64,000 bases of DNA, from positions 1-64,000 of the forward strand of contig JHXB01000010.1 of assembly GCA_000621905.1 (NCBI GenBank), written 5' to 3'. Numbering within the stretch: position 1 is the first letter of the stretch; every line of letters starts with the position of its first letter. The stretch comes from Lachnospiraceae bacterium NC2004. Lineage in GTDB: Bacteria; Bacillota; Clostridia; Lachnospirales; Lachnospiraceae. Below the pieces are notes generated by a model. It saw nothing but the letters and a program-made list of their open reading frames with translations. It ran no database searches and was not told the DNA's origin. A program made the position numbers and the translations under genes. Positions 45,401 to 54,515 of this stretch are shown here, one piece after another.

Positions 45401-47490
45401 CGGTGACGAGTATCTTAGATGACAATGTTGAAGTTGAGGCAGACGACAACGAGATTATTGATGAAGATAGTCTCGACAATAGTATCGTCAGCGACAATAA
45501 TGAGATTAATGCCAACGACAACAACAAGATCATTATTGAGGAAGAAATCGATCCTGTTAAAGCTCAGGTTCTTGCTCAGCTTAAGGACAAGAATCCTAAC
45601 AGAACAGTAGCGTTTTTACTTGGTAAAGTTAAGAATGGAAGTATATTAGATGATAATCTAATCATTACAAACAAAGAAGACGAAGCGTTGATGGATGTGC
45701 TTAGCTCGTTATCTGATGCCGATAGACAGGAACTTTTTGATAAGATTGTATCGGCTAAGGTAGTACATATTTGTAGTCTTGGTTTCCAGGCAAATGAAGA
45801 AGCTAGGCGCGCTAAGCATAACTTATATGCGGACAATAAGCTTCCAACCAAAACCAACTATGATTTTGGTGAGGCTAAGTACAATTACGCTCTTATTGAT
45901 AATGTTTCAATGTACTCGACCAAGTTGTTGCGTGCCAAGACATTAGAGGAGATTGAATGGCTTGATAAGCTTATCAACAGTGAGTGTTTTGCAAATGTTA
46001 CAAATAAAGAGAAAGCTGTAGAGCAGGGAATTATTCAGGAGACACCATGGATTATTTCGCATACCCACGCTTCTGTTGAGCTGATGCATATATACGGTGT
46101 AGGTAAAGCGGTTAAAGATGCTAAACCTGTACCGCATGTTGACTTAGCACTAGATGGCAATAAAGTCAAGATTAACTCAATTGACGAAGATTTCCTTGCT
46201 GAAGAAAGTAAGGTTCATAAGTTTGTTGAAGCTATGAGGAAGTCGGAGAAGATTGAAAGAGAAGTGTTGCACGAGGAATTAAAGAAGGCGCTCAATGCTA
46301 ATAATAAGAGCATATTGGAGGATAAGACTTCAGTTGAACTTTTGGCTTCATTTGTAACATTTTACGACTCAGATAACGATATGAATGTCCGCTTGCGCGA
46401 GCATAGAATCAGAGATGAGGTTGATTATGCCAAGAGGCGCGATTATGTCCTTAATCGCACTAAAGAGATAATTGATGATCCTGTATTTTATGCGTATATC
46501 AGGGAGCATGATAATATTAAGGGATTAATAAATGACTCTCCGACTAAGTTCTATAAAGATTGGGCTGAATATAGGGATGAGTTCAATGCTAAGATTAGTG
46601 AAGTGATTAAGGAGGATGATGATGTTTTAGATTTCATGTTCAACACACGTATGAACATAGAGGAGATTAGGGAGCAGTGCAAGAGGACTGCTCATGCAAT
46701 TGAGGTTGTTTCTGATAAGGGAGGGCTTGACAACGCGCCTGAAGTTGCCAAATACTTCGTTGCCAAGATGCTTCTTGAGCCCGGAGCTAAGCGTACTTTC
46801 TTTGGTAAGGGAACCGACTGGAGCAACGAAGAGAAGGCAAAGACCAGAGGTAAGTTAAAACCCGATGAGAATGGCAATTACAACAAGGAAGAGTTTAATA
46901 AGGCTATCAAGAAGATGAGAGATGATCTCTTGACAGACAAGAACTTTCTTAAGAGAGTTGCCAAGGGCGATTCTTTGGTGAAAATGTACGCTGATTACAA
47001 GAAAGAACTCAGAGATAGAACCAATAGTATTTCTAATGCGAACTATATGAGTAAGAGGAGAGCGGATCTTTCAAAACACGAATCTGTTACTCTTACCGAT
47101 GAGGAATTCAACTACTATAAGCGTACTAAGGATGAGCTTGATACCTTGTATAAACTTGAAGGTAAGTTTAGATCTAAGTATATGGATAAGTTATATGAAG
47201 ATCTTGGTTCAATTGTTTATGAAGCCGAGAGTAATCATTTAGCCGGTAACGGTTACAAGGTTAACACCGACAAAGTGCTGAATCTTCAGGATAAAGCGGT
47301 GACTTACTATAAAGAGCGTAAGGGCAGATATTTCTCAAAACCACTTACTGACAGAGGTCAGGCGAGACTTCAGATTGTTGAGAGCCTTGTTCATAAGAAT
47401 GACGATATTATGGATAGGGTTGAACATCCTGAGAAGGAGGTTGCCAAGAACAACAATAAGAAAGTTCAAAATGGTGGGCTTGTAAAATAG
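42484..47490 (+). CDS. Giant unknown soluble protein, 1668 residues
   Basis: The start at 42484 lies seven bases after GGAGGT. It is almost entirely charged helix with no membrane segment. Residues about 980-1025 are a low-complexity acidic/asparagine stretch. Segments with the pattern F-x-x-I-x5-P-x-x-F-x-x-x-W (for example FKRIVNADPKLAFSKWD, and again near 46540) recur and are shared with the 956-residue protein at 19439, as is the YYKERKG motif near the end. It looks like a repeat-built structural or scaffold protein. Function unknown. Confidence 0.75.
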   Translation: MPKANIDIFTRDDIRNMYVIGEFVLDNFLHDAIPTERRQQLLAKLSFFNLFIGAPDEAKELYKEVLPEYCESVKDKELPLRDDENNMREAEDNHPDGHFFTPNINKYYTNKKLNEPIEYMVGALKEISDYLDEYISTAQLTEREKTIVLLFREALDDFTLKRSHINSKRNNTSFGYAISSFIAGLPTNKVTFRVEFDNEGGLIPFLDGEDEYKDWKTVYGAIKDTPIDKVYLSCYNVTKKYRDFMSNKDADRDDMIKAYEDHAVACYNMQEMSEEYFNSINVDGKVFQNVWDEFAKGSRAPIYMHSEAVARVAILKAGYPKSDMVMLSQFYMQLIRDKHLYELGTNVNGLEDYKRKLEQWNKVIAPGAITAEERIKRITELKEFCQNEPGSFYRKLTVSLNERINAELSPYELMGISGTVADYYNTLNSEELDPNHLKSSSQYKQMKEAVSKLSGIDKAKYPEQYKRQLKIAIDNTKSYIDYKKDQNRKAGSSHTRSAREEKRVNTAGAILDGLNRMEKEIYFLEHSMDDRKVIDNIEYAEAKDFTEAYEKLTFAKADLLNKLNDIKTKLQSTQQNKDSNFGNKEAKEGSKYYQTLTNAVENSIVTVTNPNSTLDAINAAFDKLNAAAKDYKKDKEGIFGAPTEGNAGIRYNSSVELVSEIPTVRYVFSDIYNAFDKCKDKYNIPFGEKSFADIEDAATTVYGKYVENFKAEPKVGNADMNSKMDKLKERAKIKGEIRTNLASLCPTVVDNYKFGAKPDYYVTLKDGLSTSELALWFTTKKMLDVINNPNVSDDKLAEYSEILKDGSFNDIVKDLSSSSTFKRIVNADPKLAFSKWDRIDSKADKLVEDCAIRMRGFLNQTYETSVYENGKYVKKTVPCGTPLMYISMGNDIFERAANYAVNYMLAVQAGRDILEKIAADDMRDPLVVINNIKADVKKFFASNNKLHPSNFLEDDEGLNKILKVMKDSYKRIAVTSILDDNVEVEADDNEIIDEDSLDNSIVSDNNEINANDNNKIIIEEEIDPVKAQVLAQLKDKNPNRTVAFLLGKVKNGSILDDNLIITNKEDEALMDVLSSLSDADRQELFDKIVSAKVVHICSLGFQANEEARRAKHNLYADNKLPTKTNYDFGEAKYNYALIDNVSMYSTKLLRAKTLEEIEWLDKLINSECFANVTNKEKAVEQGIIQETPWIISHTHASVELMHIYGVGKAVKDAKPVPHVDLALDGNKVKINSIDEDFLAEESKVHKFVEAMRKSEKIEREVLHEELKKALNANNKSILEDKTSVELLASFVTFYDSDNDMNVRLREHRIRDEVDYAKRRDYVLNRTKEIIDDPVFYAYIREHDNIKGLINDSPTKFYKDWAEYRDEFNAKISEVIKEDDDVLDFMFNTRMNIEEIREQCKRTAHAIEVVSDKGGLDNAPEVAKYFVAKMLLEPGAKRTFFGKGTDWSNEEKAKTRGKLKPDENGNYNKEEFNKAIKKMRDDLLTDKNFLKRVAKGDSLVKMYADYKKELRDRTNSISNANYMSKRRADLSKHESVTLTDEEFNYYKRTKDELDTLYKLEGKFRSKYMDKLYEDLGSIVYEAESNHLAGNGYKVNTDKVLNLQDKAVTYYKERKGRYFSKPLTDRGQARLQIVESLVHKNDDIMDRVEHPEKEVAKNNNKKVQNGGLVK

Positions 47491-47521
47491 GCCCAGAAAA
47501 TGTATAATTCATATATAACAT

Positions 47522-47550
47522 GGCGGCGATTAATGATCGTCGCCTTATTT
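47522..47550 (+). terminator. Hairpin terminator after the giant gene
   Basis: GGCGGCGAT (47522-47530) pairs with ATCGTCGCC (47536-47544) with one G-U pair, then TTATTT. It overlaps the region just before the next start codon, so it could be partial. Confidence 0.6.
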
Positions 47551-47564
47551 ATGAGAGGTGTGAG

Positions 47565-48203
47565 ATGGAAGAATTTTTAAGAAAAGTTAGAGAACCAAAG
47601 GCTAAGCCTTCAACGGGAATGAAGGTTTTTAGAACTGTATTGATAGTATTGCTCGGTATAGGGATTGGGGTTTTACAGAAATGGCTGGATTCAACGGATA
47701 TTAATGAACTACCAAGGATAGTTGAAACACTTGATATCGCTAACTTTTTCGGTAGACTTGGAATATGGATATTGCTTGGAGTTGTTATTGCAGTGCATGC
47801 GAGTACGCCACTTAGGGCTTCGATTAACACATCACTATTCTTCCTTGGAATGATTGCAGGATACTATACTTATTGTCATTTCATCTTGGGATTCTTGCCG
47901 ATAAGATATATGGCGATATGGATTGCGATAGCATTTGCATCATTTATAATGGCATATGCTGTTTGGTACGCTGTCGGCTACGGACCACTTGCAATAATAC
48001 TTTCAGCAATTATACTAGGTGTTTCATTTTCACAGGCATTTTTAATTACACAGGGATTTATGGTTACCCATTTACTAGAGGTGCTGTGTTGGGTTATAAT
48101 GTTAGTTGTATTGAGGCGGACACCTAAAGAATATGTCATACAGTTCATGCTATCAATTGGTGTGGCGGTCTTGTATCAGTTGTTTATTCCTTACTGGGGA
48201 TAG
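47565..48203 (+). CDS. Unknown membrane protein, 212 residues
   Basis: The start at 47565 follows GAGAGGTG. About six membrane segments after a short basic N-terminus; no family recognised. It lies between the giant gene and lemA on the same strand, 26 bases before lemA. Confidence 0.65.
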   Translation: MEEFLRKVREPKAKPSTGMKVFRTVLIVLLGIGIGVLQKWLDSTDINELPRIVETLDIANFFGRLGIWILLGVVIAVHASTPLRASINTSLFFLGMIAGYYTYCHFILGFLPIRYMAIWIAIAFASFIMAYAVWYAVGYGPLAIILSAIILGVSFSQAFLITQGFMVTHLLEVLCWVIMLVVLRRTPKEYVIQFMLSIGVAVLYQLFIPYWG

Positions 48204-48229
48204 TATTATAATAGCAAAGGAGAATTAAT

Positions 48230-48799
48230 ATGGGACCTTTAGGAATTTGTTTTATCGTTATCATTTTCTTAGTGTGCAGTGTTATCGGGTGGTACATATC
48301 CATCTCTAACAGTGTTAACAGAATTAAGCTTAAGGTTGATGAGTCGCTTTCCGGTGTTGAGATTCAGCTCAGACAGAGATATGATGTCCTGATGCAGGGC
48401 AAGAAGGTTGCTGAGCAGTATGCCAAGCATGAGCAGCAGGTTTTCGAGGGCTTACGTCATCTTAAAGAGGTGCCGGCCAATGCTACCGTAGAGCAGCTTA
48501 ACGAGGCGTCTACAACGCAGGAACAGGCGGTAAGAGGGTTGTTTGCGCTCGGCGAAGCATATCCTGAGCTTAAGAGTGCAGAGATTTTTAACAATCTTAT
48601 CGATAAGCTTTCGGAGCAGTCACAGCAGTATTCTGCAGCAAGACGTGCCGTCAACGGCAACATTACCAAGCTTAATACCTATGTAGTTACATTTCCTTCT
48701 TCTATTGCGTGCAGCATGAAGGGTGTAACTAAGATGGATTATATCCATGAAGAGAATATTGGTGAGATCAAGGATGTTGATTTAACTATGAATATTTAG
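48230..48799 (+). CDS. lemA: LemA family protein
   Basis: 189 residues. An N-terminal membrane anchor (about 5-24) is followed by SNSVNRIKLKVDESLSGVEIQLRQRYDVL, the LemA signature, and a helical bundle ending in TYVVTFPSSIACSM. Membrane-anchored, role uncertain in bacteria. Pairing with a DUF3137 gene is common in Firmicutes. Confidence 0.9.
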   Translation: MGPLGICFIVIIFLVCSVIGWYISISNSVNRIKLKVDESLSGVEIQLRQRYDVLMQGKKVAEQYAKHEQQVFEGLRHLKEVPANATVEQLNEASTTQEQAVRGLFALGEAYPELKSAEIFNNLIDKLSEQSQQYSAARRAVNGNITKLNTYVVTFPSSIACSMKGVTKMDYIHEENIGEIKDVDLTMNI

Positions 48800-48810
48800 G
48801 GTGAATGCGT

Positions 48811-49872
48811 ATGGAGATGAGTTCGTTTAGAAAGAGAATCCTTAACGGTGAAGTGCATCTTGAGAGGCGAGAAGCTCTTATTAAAGAGTATGAGTATTTT
48901 ATATCGATTGCGCCGAAATCTCCGTTTGAGAAGCTTAGTCTTAGTAAGTTTAAAGATTTGCCACAAGAAAAAAAGATACTTTGTCTTGTTTTATTATTGA
49001 TATTTGCGCCGATTTGGATGCCTATGATTCCGATGTTGATAATTGTTATGGTTTGTGTTTTGGCATTATCAAGAGGCAATCGCTCGCCGGAATATGAGGC
49101 GTATGACTATAAGAAGAATATAGCGGAGCCTGTTCTTAAACTCTTTGATGAGAAGATGGAGATGCGCAACTATCTTGACCCTCACGACTTGGTTGACACG
49201 GACGTGTATTACAGTCAGGCGTTAGTTGACGCATATCTTATCAATCCTCCGAAGAATAATGCAACATTTGATTATCTATCTTTTGGATCGTACAATTGGA
49301 AAGATGCGAGCGATCCGGATTCTTTTGATTTTTCCGGGTACAAGGTTTATCATGAGTATAAGGATAGTGACGGAGATACCCATGAGACGGTATATTTTAA
49401 CGGATGTATCTTTAAGTTTCATTTGAGTTTTACGATAGACGGGACCGTCAATATTATGAGTACAACAACTACCAAGGGCCTGCTTGGCAGAGAGAAGGAG
49501 AGAAACCGATTCAAGGAGATTAAGAACAAGGATATAGAGGTCATTGATACCGAGAATCATGCGTTTGCGGAACAATTCGATACGATTGCAACCTACGATA
49601 AAGATGCGTACAGATACCTCACTCCGACTATGATTGAGAATCTTCTTATGCTCAGACAACACTACTATTTTGCAATATGTATCAAGGGTAATGTTTTAAC
49701 CATAGCCATAGATAATGGCGGATATAAGGGTGCGAGTCAGCTATCTTTTGGATCGATTACCAAGCCGAGCTTCGGTAGTGGCGATCCTACAACTTTTATC
49801 AATAGTCGCACAGATTCAGTAAGACAGGCACTTATCTCAATTTACGAATTACGAGATTTGATATGCTTCTAA
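48811..49872 (+). CDS. DUF3137-like membrane protein
   Basis: 353 residues from 48811 (seven bases after AGGGTG; 48805 is also possible). Two close membrane segments (about 58-88), then a soluble domain with DVYYSQALVDAYLINPP and FHLSFTIDGTVNIMSTTTT that resembles DUF3137. It directly follows lemA. Confidence 0.65.
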   Translation: MEMSSFRKRILNGEVHLERREALIKEYEYFISIAPKSPFEKLSLSKFKDLPQEKKILCLVLLLIFAPIWMPMIPMLIIVMVCVLALSRGNRSPEYEAYDYKKNIAEPVLKLFDEKMEMRNYLDPHDLVDTDVYYSQALVDAYLINPPKNNATFDYLSFGSYNWKDASDPDSFDFSGYKVYHEYKDSDGDTHETVYFNGCIFKFHLSFTIDGTVNIMSTTTTKGLLGREKERNRFKEIKNKDIEVIDTENHAFAEQFDTIATYDKDAYRYLTPTMIENLLMLRQHYYFAICIKGNVLTIAIDNGGYKGASQLSFGSITKPSFGSGDPTTFINSRTDSVRQALISIYELRDLICF

Positions 49873-49902
49873 TATTATTTTCAAAAAATTTTAAATTTGT
49901 TG

Positions 49903-49930
49903 TTGACAAATAAATTCAATTGTGTATAAT
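49903..49930 (+). promoter_or_regulatory. Promoter of glutamine synthetase
   Basis: TTGACA (49903-49908), a 16-base spacer and TATAAT (49925-49930). The transcript would begin just before the antitermination element. Confidence 0.8.
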
Positions 49931-49941
49931 GATACTCGATG

Positions 49942-49986
49942 AAGGCAATGGCGTCTTAGAGATTACTCTAGGGCGCTTATTTTTTT
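49942..49986 (+). promoter_or_regulatory. ANTAR-type antitermination element and terminator, glutamine synthetase leader
   Basis: Hairpin AAGGC-[AATGGC]-GTCTT (49942-49957) has a six-base loop with A at position 1 and G at position 4, the signature bound by ANTAR proteins. Bases 49951-49961 (GCGTCTTAGAG) also pair with 49966-49976 (CTCTAGGGCGC) and run into a T tract to 49986, a terminator. The two structures share bases and exclude each other. The second hexaloop usually found upstream is not evident. Confidence 0.7.
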
Positions 49987-50014
49987 GCCAAAAAATATTA
50001 AAGGAGATGTTGCT

Positions 50015-52114
50015 ATGGATAAGGTTAATGTACCTGAGTTATTTGGAGCACTGGTTTTCGATGACAAGGAAATGAAAGCCAGATTGTCAGATGATGTTTA
50101 CGCATCACTTAAGAAGACTATTGATGAGAATGCTAAACTCGACGAGAGTGTAGCGGACGCAGTTGCGTTGGAGATGAAGAACTGGGCTCTTGAAAATGGA
50201 GCAACCCATTTCACTCATTGGTTTCAGCCACTTACAGGAGTTACTGCTGAGAAACATGATAGTTTCATTGAGCCTACCAAAGACGGTGGAGTTGTAATGA
50301 AGTTTTCCGGTAAAGAGCTTATCAAGGGTGAGCCGGATGCGTCATCATTTCCATCAGGTGGATTAAGAGCTACATTTGAAGCGAGAGGATATACAGCGTG
50401 GGACCCAACATCTTATGCATTTATTAAAGATCATACACTCTGCATACCAACAGCCTTCTGTTCATATTCAGGAGAAGCGCTTGATAAGAAGACACCACTT
50501 TTGAGATCAATGCAGAGTATCAATAAACAGGCACTTAGAATACTTAAGCTTTTCGGAACTGAAGCTAAATATGTTAGAACAAGCGTAGGTCCTGAGCAGG
50601 AGTATTTCTTGGTAGACAAGGCAGCGTTCAATTTAAGACCTGACCTTAAATATACAGGAAGAACACTTTTCGGAGCTATGCCTCCTAAAGGTCAGGAGAT
50701 GGACGATCACTACTTTGGAGTTATTAAGCCAAGAGTTACAGAGTTCATGGAGGATCTTAATGAGGAACTTTGGAAGCTCGGAATTCTTGCTAAGACAGAG
50801 CACAACGAGGTTGCTCCTGCACAGCACGAATTGGCACCTATTTATTCAACAACGAATATCGCAACCGATGCTAACCAGGTAACAATGGAGATTATGAAGA
50901 AAGTTGCTGCTAAGCATGGTATGGAATGTCTTCTTCATGAGAAACCATTTGCCGGTGTTAACGGATCAGGTAAGCATAACAACTGGTCAATCGGAACAGA
51001 TACAGGAATCAATCTTCTTTCACCTGGAAAGACACCTTATGAAAATGCACAGTTCCTCCTTTTCCTTTGTGCAGTAATTCAGGCGGTTGATGATTATCAG
51101 GATCTCTTAAGATTATCTGTAGCAACAGCAGGTAACGATCACAGACTTGGTGCTAACGAGGCGCCTCCTGCAATCATCTCAATATTCCTCGGTGATGAGC
51201 TTTCAGCTATCTTAGATGCAATCAGAGAGGATAAGCCATACGAGGGAACCAAGGAAGTTAAGATGAAACTTGGCGTAGATACACTTCCTGATTTCAGAAG
51301 AGATACAACAGATCGTAACAGAACTTCACCATTTGCATTTACAGGTAACAAGTTCGAGTTCAGATCACTTGGATCATCTAACAGTATTGCATGCTGTAAC
51401 ATTATGTTAAATGCAGCAGTTGCAGAAAGCCTTCGTCAGTATGCAGATGAGCTTGAGAAGGCAGACGATTTCGAGACATCACTTCATAACCTTATCAAGA
51501 AAGTTATTACCGATCACCAGAGAATTCTCTTCGACGGTAACGGTTACGGAGATGAGTGGGTTAAGGAAGCTACAGAGGTTAGAGGATTATCTAATCTTAA
51601 GACAACAGCTGATGCTATGCCACATCTCCTTGATGAGAAGAATAAGAAAATGCTTTTGAATCATGAAGTATTCACAGAGTCAGAGCTTCAGTCAAGATGT
51701 GAGATTATGCTTGAGAATTATGTCAAGACTGTTAATATTGAAGGACTTACAATGGTGGATATGGTTCGTAAGAATTATCTTCCTGCAATTGAAGGATACT
51801 TATACAGCTTAGCTAAGACTGCATCTTTGATGAAGCAGGTTAGCAGCAATGTTAAATGTAATTACGAAGTTTCTACAATGGAGAGATTATCAGAATTAAC
51901 AGACTATGTTTTGGATTCTGTAAAAGACTTAGAAGAGGCACTTTCGAAGTTAAAGGCCTTAGAGGATGTCTTTGAATCATCTGCATTTGTAAGAGATGAG
52001 TTACTTCCTAAGATGGAGACACTTAGAAAGTATGTAGACGAAGCAGAAATGCTTACACCACAAAAAGATTGGCCATTCCCAAGTTACGGACAGCTTCTCT
52101 TTAGTGTTCAATAA
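50015..52114 (+). CDS. glnN: Glutamine synthetase type III
   Basis: 699 residues, start at 50015 after AAAGGAGATG. Length and motifs fit the GSIII family (about 700 residues rather than 450): [74 protein letters not shown] and [18 protein letters not shown]. It makes glutamine from glutamate, ammonia and ATP in the cytoplasm. It precedes Amt-PII by 93 bases and is controlled by the leader element described above. Confidence 0.97.
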   Translation: MDKVNVPELFGALVFDDKEMKARLSDDVYASLKKTIDENAKLDESVADAVALEMKNWALENGATHFTHWFQPLTGVTAEKHDSFIEPTKDGGVVMKFSGKELIKGEPDASSFPSGGLRATFEARGYTAWDPTSYAFIKDHTLCIPTAFCSYSGEALDKKTPLLRSMQSINKQALRILKLFGTEAKYVRTSVGPEQEYFLVDKAAFNLRPDLKYTGRTLFGAMPPKGQEMDDHYFGVIKPRVTEFMEDLNEELWKLGILAKTEHNEVAPAQHELAPIYSTTNIATDANQVTMEIMKKVAAKHGMECLLHEKPFAGVNGSGKHNNWSIGTDTGINLLSPGKTPYENAQFLLFLCAVIQAVDDYQDLLRLSVATAGNDHRLGANEAPPAIISIFLGDELSAILDAIREDKPYEGTKEVKMKLGVDTLPDFRRDTTDRNRTSPFAFTGNKFEFRSLGSSNSIACCNIMLNAAVAESLRQYADELEKADDFETSLHNLIKKVITDHQRILFDGNGYGDEWVKEATEVRGLSNLKTTADAMPHLLDEKNKKMLLNHEVFTESELQSRCEIMLENYVKTVNIEGLTMVDMVRKNYLPAIEGYLYSLAKTASLMKQVSSNVKCNYEVSTMERLSELTDYVLDSVKDLEEALSKLKALEDVFESSAFVRDELLPKMETLRKYVDEAEMLTPQKDWPFPSYGQLLFSVQ

Positions 52115-52141
52115 TAGGTATCAACATAATACATAATAAAT

Positions 52142-52184
52142 GGACAAAGGCGTTCTTAAGGTTAAACTTAGGAGCGCCTTTGTC
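52142..52184 (+). promoter_or_regulatory. ANTAR-type element with overlapping terminator-like hairpin, amt leader
   Basis: GGAC-[AAAGGC]-GTTC (52142-52155) has the A1/G4 hexaloop. Bases 52143-52160 pair along 18 positions with 52167-52184, a longer exclusive stem, though the following U run is weak. This would let Amt-PII be tuned separately from the glutamine synthetase transcript. Confidence 0.6.
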
Positions 52185-52207
52185 AACATTTTAAAGGAGG
52201 AATAACT

Positions 52208-54004
52208 ATGACGGAAGAAATTATGAATGGAATAAACGGGCAGGTATTTGCTGTCTGGTTTTTGATAGGAGCTGCATTGGTATTCTGGATGCAGGCCGGA
52301 TTTGCGATGGTAGAGGCTGGTTTTTCAAGAGCTAAGAATGCAGGTAACATCCTTATGAAGAACCTTATGGATTTCTGTATTGGATGCTGTATGTTTATTC
52401 TTATCGGTTTTGGATTACTTTTAGGTGAAGATATGCTTGGTTTTATTGGTAAACCTGGCTTTGACATTTTCACAGCATATCAGGATTTTGATTGGTCTAA
52501 TTTTATCTTTAACTTAGTGTTCTGTGCAACCACTGCAACAATCGTAAGTGGTGCGATGGCAGAGAGAACCAAGTTCTTAAGTTACTGTGTTTATTCAGGT
52601 ATCATTTCAGGACTTATTTATCCTATTGAAGCTCACTGGATCTGGGGTGGCGGCTGGTTAGCTGAGATGGGCTTCCATGATTTTGCCGGTTCTTGCGCAA
52701 TCCACATGGTAGGTGGTGTTGCAGCTTTAGTTGGAGCTAAGATGGTTGGAGCTCGTATTGGTAAGTTTGAGAAGAACGGTGCAGGAAGTGTTACTAAAGT
52801 TAACGCATTCCCTGGTCATAACATCGTAATCGGTGCACTTGGTGTATTTATTCTCTGGCTTGGATGGTATGGATTTAACGGTGCAGCTTGTACAACACCT
52901 GAGCAGCTTGCTTCAGTTTTCGTAACAACAACTATTGCTCCTTCGGTTGCAACTGTTGTATGTATGATATTTACATGGATTAAGTATGGTAAGCCTGATG
53001 TTTCAATGTGTCTCAACGCATCACTTGCAGGCCTTGTAGCAATTACAGCACCTTGTGACGTAACGGATGCATTTGGCGCAATTATAATCGGTGCTGTCGC
53101 AGGTTTACTTGTAGTATTTGGTGTATGGTTCCTTGATTTTGTACTTCACATTGACGATCCTGTTGGTGCTGTTGCGGTCCACATGATCAACGGTGTTTGG
53201 GGAACTATCGCAACCGGACTTTTCGCAACGACTTCTGCACCTGGTAATGATGAGGTAGCCGGTCTTTTCTACGGTGGTGGTGCACATTTGCTTGGAGTAC
53301 AGGCACTTGGAGTTGTAACAGTAGCAGCTTGGACTGCAATCACAATGCTCATAGTATTTGGCCTTATTAAGGCTATCTTTGGATTAAGGGTATCTGAGGA
53401 AGAAGAGCTTGAAGGTCTTGACTCAACCGAGCATGGTCTTGCATCAGCTTACTCAGGATTCAGTATTGTGGATATGTCTAACGCAGGTATGCTTGAAAAT
53501 GAAAACACAAGCCTTGGAAAAGAAGCATTTGAGAATACCTCCCTTAACAATTCTAATTATGAAAATGCTTCAGAGGCAGAGAAGAATGCTTCCGTCCCTG
53601 TTGTAAATGCAGCTGCTGAGATGGTGAATGCAGGTGTTATATCTGATAGCGGAATTAATAAGGTAGTAATTATAACCAAGCTTTCACGTTACGATAAGAT
53701 TAAGAAAGCGCTTAACAATCTCGGTGTTACCGGTATTACCGTAACTCAGGTCAGCGGATGTGGTATCCAGAAGGGTGCCGGCGAGAAGTATCGTGGTGTT
53801 GAGATGGACGTTACTCTCTTGCCTAAGATTAAGCTTGAGGTTGTAGTAAGTAAGATTCCTGTTGATAACGTAATTGAGGTTGCTAAGAGGACTTTATATA
53901 CAGGTAAGATTGGAGATGGTAAGATATTCGTTTATCCTGTAAGCAGGGTTGTTAAGATCCGTACAGGAGAAGAGAACTTCGATGCTTTGCAGGATGTAGA
54001 GTAA
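52208..54004 (+). CDS. amt: Ammonium transporter Amt fused to a PII signal domain
   Basis: 598 residues. About eleven membrane segments (12-400) with the conserved pore regions WFLIGAALVFWMQAGFAMVE, HMVGGVAALVGA, FPGHNIVIGALG (twin His 1) and VHMINGVWGT (twin His 2). A polar linker (about 405-480) leads to a C-terminal PII domain (about 485-598) with GVTGITVTQVSGCG, YRGVEM and KIGDGKIFVYPV. PII normally blocks Amt as a separate trimer; here it is tethered. It imports ammonium for the adjacent glutamine synthetase. Confidence 0.95.
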   Translation: MTEEIMNGINGQVFAVWFLIGAALVFWMQAGFAMVEAGFSRAKNAGNILMKNLMDFCIGCCMFILIGFGLLLGEDMLGFIGKPGFDIFTAYQDFDWSNFIFNLVFCATTATIVSGAMAERTKFLSYCVYSGIISGLIYPIEAHWIWGGGWLAEMGFHDFAGSCAIHMVGGVAALVGAKMVGARIGKFEKNGAGSVTKVNAFPGHNIVIGALGVFILWLGWYGFNGAACTTPEQLASVFVTTTIAPSVATVVCMIFTWIKYGKPDVSMCLNASLAGLVAITAPCDVTDAFGAIIIGAVAGLLVVFGVWFLDFVLHIDDPVGAVAVHMINGVWGTIATGLFATTSAPGNDEVAGLFYGGGAHLLGVQALGVVTVAAWTAITMLIVFGLIKAIFGLRVSEEEELEGLDSTEHGLASAYSGFSIVDMSNAGMLENENTSLGKEAFENTSLNNSNYENASEAEKNASVPVVNAAAEMVNAGVISDSGINKVVIITKLSRYDKIKKALNNLGVTGITVTQVSGCGIQKGAGEKYRGVEMDVTLLPKIKLEVVVSKIPVDNVIEVAKRTLYTGKIGDGKIFVYPVSRVVKIRTGEENFDALQDVE

Positions 54005-54006
54005 CC

Positions 54007-54055
54007 GTAGCGGAGCACAGTGTGCTCCAAAATGGCGAACAATGTTCGCCGCTAC
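54007..54055. repeat. Paired-palindrome repeat, copy 2
   Basis: GTAGC, GGAGCACAGTGTGCTCC, AAAAT, GGCGAACAATGTTCGCC, GCTAC. Both inner palindromes are near perfect, and the outer GTAGC/GCTAC also pair. It begins two bases after the amt stop codon. Confidence 0.85.
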
Positions 54056-54430
54056 GAAGTATTGTCATTCTGAGCGTAGAATCTTATAAACCAGAGGGTC
54101 CGAAATAAAAGTGTCATTCTGAGCGAAGCGAAGAATTTTTTTTAGGGAACTTTTTGATGTTGAAAGGCATAAAAAGTTCCCTAAAATTATGTTGTAAAGC
54201 CACAGGATGCGTCCCTCTGGTTTTTTGAACTGTGTTAAGTATAACACAGATTAAAGAAAGCGTAAAAAAGCTGAAAGTATTCATTTTATTTTCGAAAATA
54301 AAATGAATAATATCAGGACTTTTGCACTTTTGGAGAAAATCTCTCTTATAAGCCTAGGAGATAACACCTACAAATGTGTTGGTATCTTTATTCATAATAC
54401 ATAAATATTTTTACTTCTACGCTATAATAA
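54056..54430. other. Intergenic region rich in palindromes
   Basis: Contains two TGTCATTCTGAGCG fragments (54062, 54110), repeat remnants (CCAGAGGGTCCG at 54082; a CACAGGATGCGTCCCTCTGG copy at 54201), a hairpin TAGGGAACTTTTT/AAAAAGTTCCCTA (54143-54183) and a perfect 30-base palindrome (54279-54308, arm ATTCATTTTATTTTC). No gene was seen. Confidence 0.6.
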
Positions 54431-54434
54431 TTCA

Positions 54435-54490
54435 TTACAATGACACATTCTGTCCTTGCAATGAATTATAGTATAATTTAGTAACTGATA
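54435..54490 (+). promoter_or_regulatory. Leader of the DUF285 gene with operator-like palindrome
   Basis: TGACACATTCTGTCC (about 54439-54453) lies inside a larger inverted repeat (ATTCATT...AATGAAT) just upstream of TATAAT (about 54473). The same block is conserved at about 60889-60930 as TGACACATTCTGTCA, where the gene behind it has decayed, pointing to a real regulatory site. Confidence 0.45.
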
Positions 54491-54515
54491 GTTTTTCCTT
54501 TGGAGGTGTATTAGT

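Noticed and set aside
49942-49986. Glutamine riboswitch (glnA RNA) or T-box before glutamine synthetase
   Set aside because: The leader is too short for a T-box and lacks the conserved glnA RNA core; the hexaloop plus overlapping terminator fits ANTAR control.
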